This document shows positions 7,401 to 15,810 of a DNA stretch of 64,000 nucleotides, piece after piece. This stretch comes from Desulfovibrio desulfuricans (GTDB lineage Bacteria; Desulfobacterota; Desulfovibrionia; Desulfovibrionales; Desulfovibrionaceae), in contig NZ_CP036295.1 of NCBI RefSeq assembly GCF_004801255.1, positions 2,876,001 through 2,940,000 of the forward strand, in the 5' to 3' direction. The position numbers and the translations under genes are program-made. The notes under the pieces were generated by a model that saw only the letters and a list, made by a program, of their open reading frames with translations, made no database searches and was not told where the DNA came from. Positions within the stretch are counted from its first letter, which is position 1; each line of letters begins with the position of its first letter.

Positions 7401-9848
7401 TCAGTTTGCCTGGCAGGGTGAAAAAACCAGCCGGTCGCCGTCCACGCGGCGCATCAATTCACTCTGTTCCGGGCCAGGGTACGGAACCGTCGGGCAAGAA
7501 AATTCGTACATGCCTATGTGGCGCTGCTGCTTTGCGCACCCTACGCGGAGGGTTTCAAACAGCTGGGCCGCCCGCGCCCCGCCACGGCAAAACAGCTCTT
7601 TTGCCATATCCCGCCGGCCCTGCCAAAACAGGGCAACGGCATAATTGCCCATGGCCGCCAGGTCGTCGGGGCGCATCTTGAATGCGGCTTCCAGGTATTT
7701 GGCCGCCGCCGCCTTGAGAAAGGAATCAGACCTGATCATGCGGCTGCCCAGGGCCAGGTTGGCGTGGAACAGCGCCAGCTCCTGATCGCTGCACTGCCCG
7801 ATCTGGGGAAAGAGACCGCCTATGCCGCCGCTCTGCTCCATCCGCAGCAGCGCCTTGAAGGCCACGCGGGTTGAGGCCTCCAGCACTTTTGCCGACAGCC
7901 TGACCCGCATGGAATTGTCATGCCAGCGGTAGTGATAGAGCACCTGGGGCACATACACGGGCCGCGCAACGCTCAGCATGCGCAGCCACATATCCCAGTC
8001 TTCGGCCCCTTCAAGCCGGGGGTCGTACTGGCCCGCCTGCGCGGCCAGATCCCTGCGGTACATGAAGGCGGCCATGCCGCTGTTGCAGCAGAGCATCGAG
8101 GGCAACGAGGCCTCGCCCGCCAGCCTGTCCAGCGCCCAGCCCTGCGGCGATACGCGGGCAAATGCCGACGAGGCGAAGCCCGCCTGCGGAAAGGCCCGCA
8201 AGGCCCCGGCCAGCGAACTGCAAAAATGCGGCAGGCAGACGTTGTCTGCCGAAACCCACGTGAGGTACTCGCCCCGCGCCAGCGCAAACCCGCGGTTAAG
8301 CGCGGCGGGCAGCCGGGTGTTGGGGCCGCTTTCAACCCGGATGCGGGGCGACTCGAGGGTTTCGAGGTAATTTGCCGTGCCGTCCGTGGACCCGTCGTCA
8401 ACAACCACAAGCTCAAAATTTGGATAATCCTGCCCCAGAACAGATTCGATGGCCAGAGGCAGAAACGAAAGGTGGTTGTAGGTAGGCAGCACAATGCTGA
8501 CCAGCGGGCACTGCCTGTCTCCCGCTTCAAGGGTGGAGCAGCGGGCCTCTCCGGGTTGCGGCGCTCTGGCTGCGAACTCGGCGGGCAAAATATCGGCGTA
8601 CACGTCCCACAGCATGCCCATGGTGCGCTCTGGCGAAAAGTTTTCCGCCACGCGCTGCCTGCCGATCTCGCCGGCGCTGCGGGCAAAACCATCGTGCCCG
8701 AGCAGAAATTCCACATGCTTTGCCATGACAACGGCATCGCGCTCGTCCAGCACAAAGCCGCTTTTGCCGTGCTCCACCACATCGGCGGCCCCGCCGCAAC
8801 GCGTGGTGACCACAGGCACCTTGTAGGCCTGCGCTTCAAGCAGCACGTTGGGCAGACCTTCCACATGCGACGTGAGCAGAAAAACCGAGCACAGCGAAAG
8901 AAACGCGGGTACATCCCTGACAGGACCGGGAAACAGTATGCGCCCGGCAAAAGGCGTTTGGGCCATACGCGCGCGCAAAGACTCCAGCTCGGGGCCGTGC
9001 CCGCCCACGACGGCGTAAAGGTCCGGCACTGCCGCGCAGGCCCGGATGGCCGTACTGACCCACAGCTCCGGATCCTTGATGGAAACAAAGCGGAACAGCC
9101 CGCCGAGCACGCGGGCGTTTTGCGGTATGCCCAGCGACTGCCGCAGGTGTTCAATCTGCGCGCTTTCCGGGCGCGGCCAGGCCTGCAGGTCAAAGACATT
9201 GGGGGTCAGGCGAACCGTGCCGGGCGGCAGCCCCAGCCAGTCTTCGTACGTACGGCAGCCCGCGCGGCTGTTGTTGGTCATAACCACATGGGGAAACCGC
9301 ATGAGATTTGCCAGAATGGCAAAAGCCGCATGATCGTCGACGCTTTCAAACCCGTGCGGGGCGCGCTGAGCGGGCGAGAGGCTCTGCCCTGCGATGATGA
9401 TCTTGGGTACGCCTGCAATAAAGGCCGCCAGCAGAGGCTCCAGATGGTCGGCGTTCCAGAGGTGCAGCAGACGGGGCCGCACGCGCAACAGCCATGCCGC
9501 ATAGGCGGAAATGCTGTCCACAAAAACCTGGGACGCTCCCGAAACAAACTCGGAGACAATGGCGCGGGCCTCATAAAAAAGGTCGCGATCGACCACATCC
9601 AGCGAAAAGCCCAGCACGCGGCTGCACGACTGAGCCTCCTGAAGAAAAAAGTCGTTGCCGCCGCCGGGCGATATGGTCCGGCAAAGCAGGGTGACTTTTT
9701 TGCCCTGCTGCTGAAAAAATCTGGCGCTGGCCACAACCTGACGTTCTACGCCGCCACAGGTCAAAGAGTCGCTCCACCATGCCAGAGGTCCGATAAAATG
9801 GGACGGCGGACGCATGGGCGCACCCTTTATGAACTGCGAGACTGTCAT
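7401..9848 (-). CDS. Bifunctional glycosyltransferase (GT4 + GT2)
   Basis: An 815-residue fusion of two glycosyltransferases. Residues ~15-425 are a GT4 domain (CGGVERQV near 31-38 as acceptor-side loop; E-x7-E at 330-338 in EGLPNVLLE). Residues ~449-690 are a GT2 (GT-A) domain opening with VSIVLPTYN and VVVDDGSTDG (481-490), with the downstream acidic motif EGAEDWDMWL. The last ~120 residues are helical and TPR-like (LEAAFKMRPDDLAAMGNYAVALF). Two linked activities suggest a defined disaccharide step in glycan assembly. The ATG at 9848 follows AGGGGG. First gene of the leftward operon; a terminator separates it from gltX upstream, so it should have its own promoter near 9870-9930. Confidence 0.87.
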   Translation of the reverse strand: MTVSQFIKGAPMRPPSHFIGPLAWWSDSLTCGGVERQVVASARFFQQQGKKVTLLCRTISPGGGNDFFLQEAQSCSRVLGFSLDVVDRDLFYEARAIVSEFVSGASQVFVDSISAYAAWLLRVRPRLLHLWNADHLEPLLAAFIAGVPKIIIAGQSLSPAQRAPHGFESVDDHAAFAILANLMRFPHVVMTNNSRAGCRTYEDWLGLPPGTVRLTPNVFDLQAWPRPESAQIEHLRQSLGIPQNARVLGGLFRFVSIKDPELWVSTAIRACAAVPDLYAVVGGHGPELESLRARMAQTPFAGRILFPGPVRDVPAFLSLCSVFLLTSHVEGLPNVLLEAQAYKVPVVTTRCGGAADVVEHGKSGFVLDERDAVVMAKHVEFLLGHDGFARSAGEIGRQRVAENFSPERTMGMLWDVYADILPAEFAARAPQPGEARCSTLEAGDRQCPLVSIVLPTYNHLSFLPLAIESVLGQDYPNFELVVVDDGSTDGTANYLETLESPRIRVESGPNTRLPAALNRGFALARGEYLTWVSADNVCLPHFCSSLAGALRAFPQAGFASSAFARVSPQGWALDRLAGEASLPSMLCCNSGMAAFMYRRDLAAQAGQYDPRLEGAEDWDMWLRMLSVARPVYVPQVLYHYRWHDNSMRVRLSAKVLEASTRVAFKALLRMEQSGGIGGLFPQIGQCSDQELALFHANLALGSRMIRSDSFLKAAAAKYLEAAFKMRPDDLAAMGNYAVALFWQGRRDMAKELFCRGGARAAQLFETLRVGCAKQQRHIGMYEFSCPTVPYPGPEQSELMRRVDGDRLVFSPCQAN

Positions 9849-9940
9849 GCCATTTCCCCCTGACGGAGCACTCCAGTTATTTCAGGATAAATATTTTTTG
9901 ACGCTCGCCTGATATTGCAAGTCCAATGCCAGCAAAAACA

Positions 9941-9973
9941 ACAAAGGGCCGGCCCAATGGGCAGACCCTTTGT
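9941..9973 (-). terminator. Intrinsic terminator of gltX
   Basis: ACAAAGGG (9941-9948) pairs with CCCTTTGT (9966-9973) and inner GCCC/GGGC pairs extend the stem. On the minus strand the hairpin is followed by a T-rich tract. It lies 24 bp past the gltX stop. Confidence 0.8.
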
Positions 9974-9996
9974 AAAGTGCCATGTTCTTAAGGCGG

Positions 9997-11388
9997 TTAC
10001 CCCATTGCCCGTTGCAGCCGGGCGAGGGTTTCCTGCTTACCCAGAAAGGCCATTATCTCGTTGAGGTGCGAGCCGCCCATAAAGCCCATGAGGGCCGTGC
10101 GCAGGGGCGGGGCCACTTCCTTGAACTTGAGGCCGTTGTCGGCCACATAGGCGTTGAGCGCGGCCTCAAGGGCCTCGGCGGTAAAGGGCTCGCAGGCGGC
10201 AAACACTGCGGACAGGGCCTGCAGATGCGCCTTGCCCGCATCGGTAAAGTGCTTGGCCGCGTCCCTTTCCACATAGCTGAGCTCGGCGGCGGGCACTACC
10301 AGCGGGCGGAACGCCTCGCCCAGAGCCTTGAGGTTGTTGGCCCGCTCGCGAAACATGACGCACAGGGGTTCGAGCTTTGCCAGAGGCAGGCTGCCAAGAC
10401 CGGCGGCTTCCACAAAGGGCGCAACCAGCGCGGCAAGCTCGGGCAGGGGCAGCTCGCGCATAAAGTGCGCGTTGCACCACTCAAGCTTGGCAGGGTCAAA
10501 GGCGGCGGCTGCCGGGTTAAGGTTTGTGCCGTCGAAGTATTCGATCAGCTCGTCTTTGGTAAACAGCTCCTGATTGCCGTGCGACCAGCCGAGCCGCACA
10601 AGGTAGTTTACCAGAGCCTGCGGCAGCAGACCGTCCTGCTGATATTCAATAACCGCCCGCGCGCCGTGGCGCTTGGAGAGCTTTTGCCTGTCGGGGCCAA
10701 GAATCATGGGCACATGCCCAAAGTGCGGCACGGGTAGGCCAAGGGCCTCGTAAATGAGTATCTGGCGGGGGGTGTTGGAGACATGGTCGTCGCCACGGAT
10801 AACGTGGGTGATGCCCATCTCGTAATCGTCCACCACCACGGCCATGTTGTAGGTGGGCATGCCGTCGGCGCGGCGAATGACCATGTCGTCCAGCTCGGCG
10901 ACGTCCACGGCGATCTTGCCCTTTACCAGGTCGTCAAACACGACCTTGCCCGCCATGGGGGCCTTGAGGCGCACGCAGTGCCCCTCGCCGGGGCCAATAT
11001 TTTTATCGCGGCAGCGGCCATTGTAGCGCGGTTTGAGGCCGTTTTGACGGGCTTCTTCACGCATGGCGTCCACCTCTTCGGGCGTGCACGAGCACCAGTA
11101 GGCGTGGCCGGTCTCCAGCAGCTTGTCCACATAGCGGTTGTACACGTCGGCGCGCTGGGTCTGGTAGGTCAGGTCGCCGTCCCAGTCCAGCCCCAGCCAG
11201 CGCATGGAGGCGAGGATGGAGTCGGTGTATTCCTGCTTTGACCGCAAAAGGTCGGTGTCTTCAATACGCAGGTGAAAACGGCCGCCGAAGTGCCGGGCCA
11301 AAAGCCAGCAAAAAATGGCGGTGCGTGCGCCGCCTATGTGCAGATGCCCCGTGGGGCTGGGTGCAAATCGGGTTACCACTTGAGTCAT
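9997..11388 (-). CDS. gltX: Glutamyl-tRNA synthetase
   Basis: Charges tRNA-Glu with glutamate in the cytoplasm. The 463-residue class I synthetase has both ATP-site signatures: the HIGH motif in PSPTGHLHIGGART near the N-terminus and KLSKRHGA (KMSKS equivalent) near residue 240. Length is normal and there is no sign of an extra anticodon domain. AAGGAAA precedes the ATG. A separate glnS at 47 kb means this organism need not use transamidation for tRNA-Gln, so GltX is probably discriminating. Flanked upstream by the hybrid kinase on the same strand and downstream by a strong terminator. Confidence 0.95.
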   Translation of the reverse strand: MTQVVTRFAPSPTGHLHIGGARTAIFCWLLARHFGGRFHLRIEDTDLLRSKQEYTDSILASMRWLGLDWDGDLTYQTQRADVYNRYVDKLLETGHAYWCSCTPEEVDAMREEARQNGLKPRYNGRCRDKNIGPGEGHCVRLKAPMAGKVVFDDLVKGKIAVDVAELDDMVIRRADGMPTYNMAVVVDDYEMGITHVIRGDDHVSNTPRQILIYEALGLPVPHFGHVPMILGPDRQKLSKRHGARAVIEYQQDGLLPQALVNYLVRLGWSHGNQELFTKDELIEYFDGTNLNPAAAAFDPAKLEWCNAHFMRELPLPELAALVAPFVEAAGLGSLPLAKLEPLCVMFRERANNLKALGEAFRPLVVPAAELSYVERDAAKHFTDAGKAHLQALSAVFAACEPFTAEALEAALNAYVADNGLKFKEVAPPLRTALMGFMGGSHLNEIMAFLGKQETLARLQRAMG

Positions 11389-11417
11389 GTTGCTTTCCTT
11401 AAACTGGCGTTGGGGGC

Positions 11418-11446
11418 AAGGTGGCGCATGGGCGGCGCAGTGTCAA
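11418..11446 (-). promoter_or_regulatory. Candidate promoter of gltX
   Basis: On the minus strand a perfect TTGACA (11441-11446) is followed after 17 bp by CACCTT (11418-11423). The -35 is ideal and the -10 poor. It lies between the hybrid kinase stop and the gltX start. Confidence 0.35.
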
Positions 11447-11453
11447 GGGCTGC

Positions 11454-13559
11454 TCAGCAGCCCGAGCGGCCATCGCCGGAAAGACGGCAGCCCTTCGCGG
11501 CGTCCCCGGCGGCGTCTCCGGCGGCGTCCCCGGCGGCGTCCCCGGCGGCATCCTGCCCGTTGGCCGGGCGCGGGTTAAAAAGATTGAGCGTGCGCGTCAG
11601 GTCCGCAAGGTTGACGGGCTTGGTCAGGTGGGCGTTCATGCCCTCCTGGATGCTGCGCTCGGCGTCGCCGCGCATGGCATAGGCCGTCATGGCGATGATG
11701 GGCACGCTGTCCGCGCCGGGCAGGCCGCTTGCCCGTATGGCGCGCGTGGCGGAATATCCGTCCATGACCGGCATCTGCACATCCATAAGGATAATGTCTA
11801 TCTCCGCATGCCGACCGGCCCACATGTCCACGGCCTCCCGCCCGTTGACCGCCGAGACGCACTCGATGCCCATGCCGTCCAGCAGCACTTCCATTATCTC
11901 GCGGTTTATGTCGCCGTCTTCAGCCACAAGCACGCGCAGCCCGTGCAGAGACCGGGCATCAGTACTGGCGGAATCTTTGGCCGACTTGTCGTCGCGGTGG
12001 CCGCTGCACACGGCAAAGGGCAACTCCACCCGAAAAACGCTGCCCTTGCCTGGCTCGCTCTCAACCGAGATGCGCCCGCCCATCAGGGCAGTCAGGCGGC
12101 GGCACAGCGAAAGCCCAAGCCCCGTGCCCCCAAACCGGCGCGTGATGGACGTATCCGCCTGCGAAAAAGGCGTAAACGCGCGGGCAAGCTCTTCGGTCGA
12201 CATACCTATACCCTCGTCGCTCACAGTGCAGACAACGCGCACCCTCTCGCCGGTATTTTCCTGCAGGTCAAGGGCCAGCCGCACCGTGCCCCGCTCTGAA
12301 AACTTCAGCGCGTTGCCGCCGAGGTTAAGCAGTATCTGGCGCAGACGCAGGGCGTCGCCCGACAGAAAGTCGGGAATATTGGGATCGACAAAACTCTCAA
12401 GCGTAAAATCCCTGCCTTTGTGCCCGGCCTTGGGCCGCAGCAGCGACATGACGGCCTCCAGCTCTTTGCCGGGCTGAAAGGGCAGGTTTTCCAGCTCCAG
12501 CCGGTTGGCCTCGATCTTTGAAAAATCGAGCAGATCGTTGATGATGTCCAGCAGCGACTCGCAGGTTGAGTGGATTTTTTCCACATAGTCGCGCTGTTGC
12601 GGATTCAGCGGCGTATTGAGCACAAGATGCGCCATGCCCATGATGCCGTTCATGGGCGTGCGTATTTCGTGGCTCATGTTTGCCAGAAAGATGCTTTTGG
12701 CGGCGTTGGCGGCCTCGGCGCTTTCCTTGGCCTCGCGCAGGATGCGTTCGTGCTGGCGCGTCTCGGTAACGTCGCTGACATAGCCGGTAATGCGCAGTAC
12801 GCCCGGCACGCCCACGACCTCATATGCCAGGGCGTACCAGCGCAGGCCCTTGCGGGGGTGCGCCACCCTGAGCTCCAGATGCTCCTGACCGCCGGTTGTC
12901 CACAAGGAGGGAAAACAGAGCTTGCGCCACTTTGGCCGGTCTTCGGCCACAATGCGCGACCCCATGCGCTCCAGCCTCTCCGCCATGCTGGCTGCGGGGT
13001 TGATGCCAAACTGCTCGTAAAAAACATCGTTGCCGGTGAGGTCCAGCTCGCCGCTTTCGAGCCGGGCGATTTCAAACACGCCCAGCCAACCAAGACGGCA
13101 GGCCAAAGAAAGACGCACCAGGCCTTCACGCAGGCTTTGGTGCGCCTCGTGCAGTTCGGTCATGTCCTGATGATAACCGACAATCCGCACCACATCGTCC
13201 TGCTCGTCGCTGATGCGCCGCCCGCCGCAGCGCACCGGCACAAGCCCCCACTGGGGATGATTATAGAGGTAGCGCACCTCATGCATGGCCTTGTCGGCAA
13301 GAAATTCGTCGTGGATGGCCCACAGGTGCTGCTTCGAGCGGGCATCGACCCTGTCCACCCAAAAATTGAAGCTTTCAGCGGGGGTCATTTCTTCGCTCGC
13401 GCCCAGCAGCCGCATGGTCACCGGGTTGGCAAGCATGGACATGTCCCCGGTGTTGCGGTCAATTTCTATGACCCACAGTCCCACATTGGCCGCAGCCAAG
13501 GCTTCGCTGCTCCAGTCCTCGTTGCGAGACGCGTCTTTTGCTGCACCGTTTGCGGTCAT
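11454..13559 (-). CDS. Hybrid sensor histidine kinase / response regulator
   Basis: A 701-residue cytoplasmic hybrid kinase with no membrane segment. Order: PAS-like ~20-140, second PAS-like ~150-270 (ending in [12 protein letters not shown]), HisKA with phospho-acceptor His297 in [11 protein letters not shown], HATPase with N-box [10 protein letters not shown] (~411-420), DEGIG and GGTGLGLS (478-484), then a receiver domain ~541-665 with phospho-acceptor Asp593 ([11 protein letters not shown]) and conserved Lys in LTKPVN. The C-terminal tail is a (GDAA)n run encoded by 12-bp tandem repeats and is probably unstructured. The output partner is not evident locally; gltX lies downstream and argB diverges upstream. 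Confidence 0.9.
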   Translation of the reverse strand: MTANGAAKDASRNEDWSSEALAAANVGLWVIEIDRNTGDMSMLANPVTMRLLGASEEMTPAESFNFWVDRVDARSKQHLWAIHDEFLADKAMHEVRYLYNHPQWGLVPVRCGGRRISDEQDDVVRIVGYHQDMTELHEAHQSLREGLVRLSLACRLGWLGVFEIARLESGELDLTGNDVFYEQFGINPAASMAERLERMGSRIVAEDRPKWRKLCFPSLWTTGGQEHLELRVAHPRKGLRWYALAYEVVGVPGVLRITGYVSDVTETRQHERILREAKESAEAANAAKSIFLANMSHEIRTPMNGIMGMAHLVLNTPLNPQQRDYVEKIHSTCESLLDIINDLLDFSKIEANRLELENLPFQPGKELEAVMSLLRPKAGHKGRDFTLESFVDPNIPDFLSGDALRLRQILLNLGGNALKFSERGTVRLALDLQENTGERVRVVCTVSDEGIGMSTEELARAFTPFSQADTSITRRFGGTGLGLSLCRRLTALMGGRISVESEPGKGSVFRVELPFAVCSGHRDDKSAKDSASTDARSLHGLRVLVAEDGDINREIMEVLLDGMGIECVSAVNGREAVDMWAGRHAEIDIILMDVQMPVMDGYSATRAIRASGLPGADSVPIIAMTAYAMRGDAERSIQEGMNAHLTKPVNLADLTRTLNLFNPRPANGQDAAGDAAGDAAGDAAGDAAKGCRLSGDGRSGC
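11499..11546. repeat. 12-bp tandem repeat, four copies, in the 3' end of the hybrid kinase gene
   Basis: Units GGCGTCCCCGGC at 11499-11510, 11511-11522 (one change), 11523-11534 and 11535-11546, with a decayed fifth unit after. They encode Gly-Asp-Ala-Ala repeats in the last ~25 residues of the kinase. Unit length is a multiple of three, so copy-number change keeps the frame. Confidence 0.85.
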
Positions 13560-13741
13560 ATCCCCCCCGTTTCCATGGTATAATCCATAGCCGTTTTACC
13601 GCGTCAGCACAATGGCATACGCCCTCAAGCGCCCTCCCCGGGCTGACATGCCTGCCCGACACGGCACGAAACAAAAAATCCATGCAATGCCACGCAGTTG
13701 TCACACCCGGCGCTTGCATGGTTACGCACAGGGTGCTAGCG

Positions 13742-13772
13742 TTTACAACTGTAAAGCAAATACACATACTAT
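13742..13772 (+). promoter_or_regulatory. Candidate promoter of argB
   Basis: TTTACA (13742-13747) and TACTAT (13767-13772) are separated by 19 bp; an alternative -10, CATACT, gives 17 bp. It would leave a leader of about 90 nt before the argB ATG. Confidence 0.3.
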
Positions 13773-13866
13773 AGCGAAAGGCCCCGGCGGGCCGGGCGGC
13801 GCTGCAAGCGCTGCCGCGCCGTCGGCAAAGCAGCCTTTCCGGCTGAACAGCCAGAGGATTACCCTT

Positions 13867-14649
13867 ATGAAAGATGCCACGGTGGTTATCAAATACGGCG
13901 GACACGCCATGGACAATTCCGACCTCAGCTCGGCATTTGCCAACGACCTTGCCCAGCTCTCGGCGCAGGGCATGGAATTTGTGGTGGTGCACGGCGGCGG
14001 CCCGCAGATATCGTCGCTGCTCAAACGCCTCAACATCGAAAGCCGCTTTGTGGACGGCCTGCGCGTTACCGACATCGCCACCATGGAAGCCGCAGAAATG
14101 GTGTTGTGCGGGCAGGTCAACAAGGCCGTGGTCAACGAATTTGCCCAGCAGGGCGTGCGCGCCGCCGGCATCTCTGGTCGTGACGGCGGGCTGCTGCGGG
14201 CGTCTGTAAAAAACCCCGCTCTGGGCCTTGTGGGCACGGTGGATGCCGTCGACCCCGCCCTGCCCCGCTGCCTGCTGGCTGGCGGCTTTGTGCCGGTGGT
14301 GGCCCCTGTGGCCTCCGGGCCGGACGGCGAGGCCCTGAACATCAACGCCGACACTGCGGCCGGCGCGCTGGCCGGGGCCCTCGGTGCGGAATATTTTGTG
14401 CTGATATCCGACGTGCCCGGCGTGCTGGACGGCGACGGAAGGCTGATACCCAGCCTGAACCGCCGCGAAATCCAGACCCTGCGCGAGGCGGGAGTGATCA
14501 CCGGGGGTATGATTCCCAAGGTGGAGGCCTGCCTCAACGCCCTGGATGCGGGTTGCCAGCGCGCGCTCATCCTTGATGGCCGCTCGCCCTCAAGCCTGCG
14601 CCGCTACCTGCTTGACGACGCGCCACTGGGAACGGTGGTCGCCAACTAG
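13867..14649 (+). CDS. argB: Acetylglutamate kinase
   Basis: Phosphorylates N-acetylglutamate, the second step of arginine biosynthesis. The 260-residue protein has the amino-acid kinase fold: VVIKYGGHAM with the phosphate-binding lysine, VVVHGGGPQI, the substrate loop GLRVTD, NINADTAAGALAGAL, and GGMIPKVEACLNAL. The ATG at 13867, preceded by AGAGG, gives a compact N-terminus like the E. coli enzyme. The frame is open ~85 codons further up, but that sequence is proline/glycine-rich and unlike ArgB. No other arg gene is adjacent. The long N-terminal helix typical of arginine-sensitive ArgB is absent, so feedback inhibition by arginine may be weak (inference). Confidence 0.93.
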   Translation: MKDATVVIKYGGHAMDNSDLSSAFANDLAQLSAQGMEFVVVHGGGPQISSLLKRLNIESRFVDGLRVTDIATMEAAEMVLCGQVNKAVVNEFAQQGVRAAGISGRDGGLLRASVKNPALGLVGTVDAVDPALPRCLLAGGFVPVVAPVASGPDGEALNINADTAAGALAGALGAEYFVLISDVPGVLDGDGRLIPSLNRREIQTLREAGVITGGMIPKVEACLNALDAGCQRALILDGRSPSSLRRYLLDDAPLGTVVAN

Positions 14650-14765
14650 ATCGTTGTAGCGCTGGAGAGTGCGGGGGAGGGTTCCCCCTTCGGCCCCCTC
14701 TCGTGCTTCATTTAAATAGAGCGACTGCCGGCAAAAGGGGATTCCCCCAGGCAGACCACAAAAAT

Positions 14766-14817
14766 AAGGCCCAAAACCGCACGACGCACATGACCTCGTC
14801 ACCCGGTTTCGGGCCTT
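14766..14817. terminator. Bidirectional terminator between argB and the HD-domain gene
   Basis: AAGGCCCAAAACCG (14766-14779) pairs with CGGTTTCGGGCCTT (14804-14817). The minus-strand copy is followed by a T-rich run and the plus-strand copy by TTTGCAC, so it can serve both convergent genes. Confidence 0.7.
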
Positions 14818-14842
14818 TTGCACTTTTGCAAATCTGGATTTT

Positions 14843-15475
14843 TCAGCGGCCTCGCCGCACCCACCACTCGCTCTCCACCTGACCATACCACCAGCGGTTG
14901 TGGTCTGCCCGCAGCACGGCCTCGGCCACTTGGCGGGCAGCTGGGCTGCGCAGACGCTTGACCGCGCTCTCCAGCCACTGTTCCGCAAAAGCATTGCCCT
15001 TGTCGAGCTCGGCCTTGAGGTTGCAGATGAGGTCCAGCTGATCGGCATCGTGCGCCAGCAGGGCCTCGCGGCTTGATTCTTCTTCCAGCTCGTCCCAGAG
15101 CGGCAGCACGTCTTCTTCCAGCCCGGTGCCCGCCACGCAATCCTCCAGCGCCTTGCGGGCCTGACACTGCGCATAGCGGTGGTTCACATAGTTGAGATCG
15201 CCGGTGCGCGCCTCGTGCAGGTCGTGGAACAGGCACAGGTACGTCACCCGGGCCGGGTCCATACCGCACATGCGGGCCAGCACGTAGCCCATGACGCTCA
15301 CCCGGTACGAATGCTCGGCCACGTTCTCCTGCCCGGTGCCCAAAAAGGCGTAGCCAGTGCGCGGCGTGTGGCGCAGCATGCCGACTTCGTTAAAAAAATC
15401 CGCCAAGCGGTCAAGCCGCTCGGCACCCATGTCCACAGCCGAAAAATCGCCGTTGTTGCTCTTGGATTCGCTCAT
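14843..15475 (-). CDS. HD-domain phosphohydrolase (YfbR/HDDC2-like)
   Basis: A 210-residue metal-dependent phosphohydrolase of the HD superfamily. Metal ligands are visible as His in NVAEHSYRVS, the His-Asp pair in CLFHDLHEARTGD, and a distal Asp in DADQLDLICNLKAE. This arrangement, with the conserved E in HEARTGD, matches YfbR/HDDC2 5'-deoxyribonucleotidases, which hydrolyse dNMPs; the substrate here is inferred from family only. The ATG at 15475 has GGAACAGG upstream. It is convergent with argB and shares its terminator. Confidence 0.8.
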   Translation of the reverse strand: MSESKSNNGDFSAVDMGAERLDRLADFFNEVGMLRHTPRTGYAFLGTGQENVAEHSYRVSVMGYVLARMCGMDPARVTYLCLFHDLHEARTGDLNYVNHRYAQCQARKALEDCVAGTGLEEDVLPLWDELEEESSREALLAHDADQLDLICNLKAELDKGNAFAEQWLESAVKRLRSPAARQVAEAVLRADHNRWWYGQVESEWWVRRGR

Positions 15476-15810
15476 GCCTGTTCCATACCGACAGCGACGG
15501 CCTCTTGCAAGGCTGCAAGGGCGAAAACTGAGATGAAAGGAGCAGAAACGCCCCGGCGGCTCAAGGCTGCGCCCTAAAGAATCCCCTCAGTGGCTGCCGC
15601 ATCCGCGCAATGCGTCTGCATCTGCTGTCGCATCTGCGCCATGACCCAAAATTCCACACTGTTGGTGTAAAATGCATTCACGGCCTTTTGCGGGCCGAGA
15701 TATTTTGTGCGCCGGCAAGGCCTGCAAGAGGGCGGCAGAGGTCGTGGACATCGGCTTCCTTGACCGATGTCGCCCCCGCAGTGGAACGCAGCCAGCGTGC
15801 AAAAAGCCGT
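15476..15810. other. Intergenic region with a hairpin, no convincing gene
   Basis: This 335-bp stretch lies between the sigma-54 regulator and the HD-domain gene. A perfect 8-bp stem (15747-15754 with 15764-15771, GACATCGG/CCGATGTC) sits ~40 bp past the regulator stop but lacks a T tract. A short GTG-initiated frame overlapping that stop is compositionally random. Confidence 0.5.

Noticed and set aside
7920..9863. 647-codon open frame on the plus strand
   Set aside because: It is antisense to the GT4-GT2 gene; the composition is Arg/Gly/His-rich without motifs, as expected for a high-GC shadow frame.
13612..13866. N-terminal extension of ArgB
   Set aside because: Pro/Gly/Ala-rich low-complexity sequence with a probable promoter inside it; ribosome site supports 13867.
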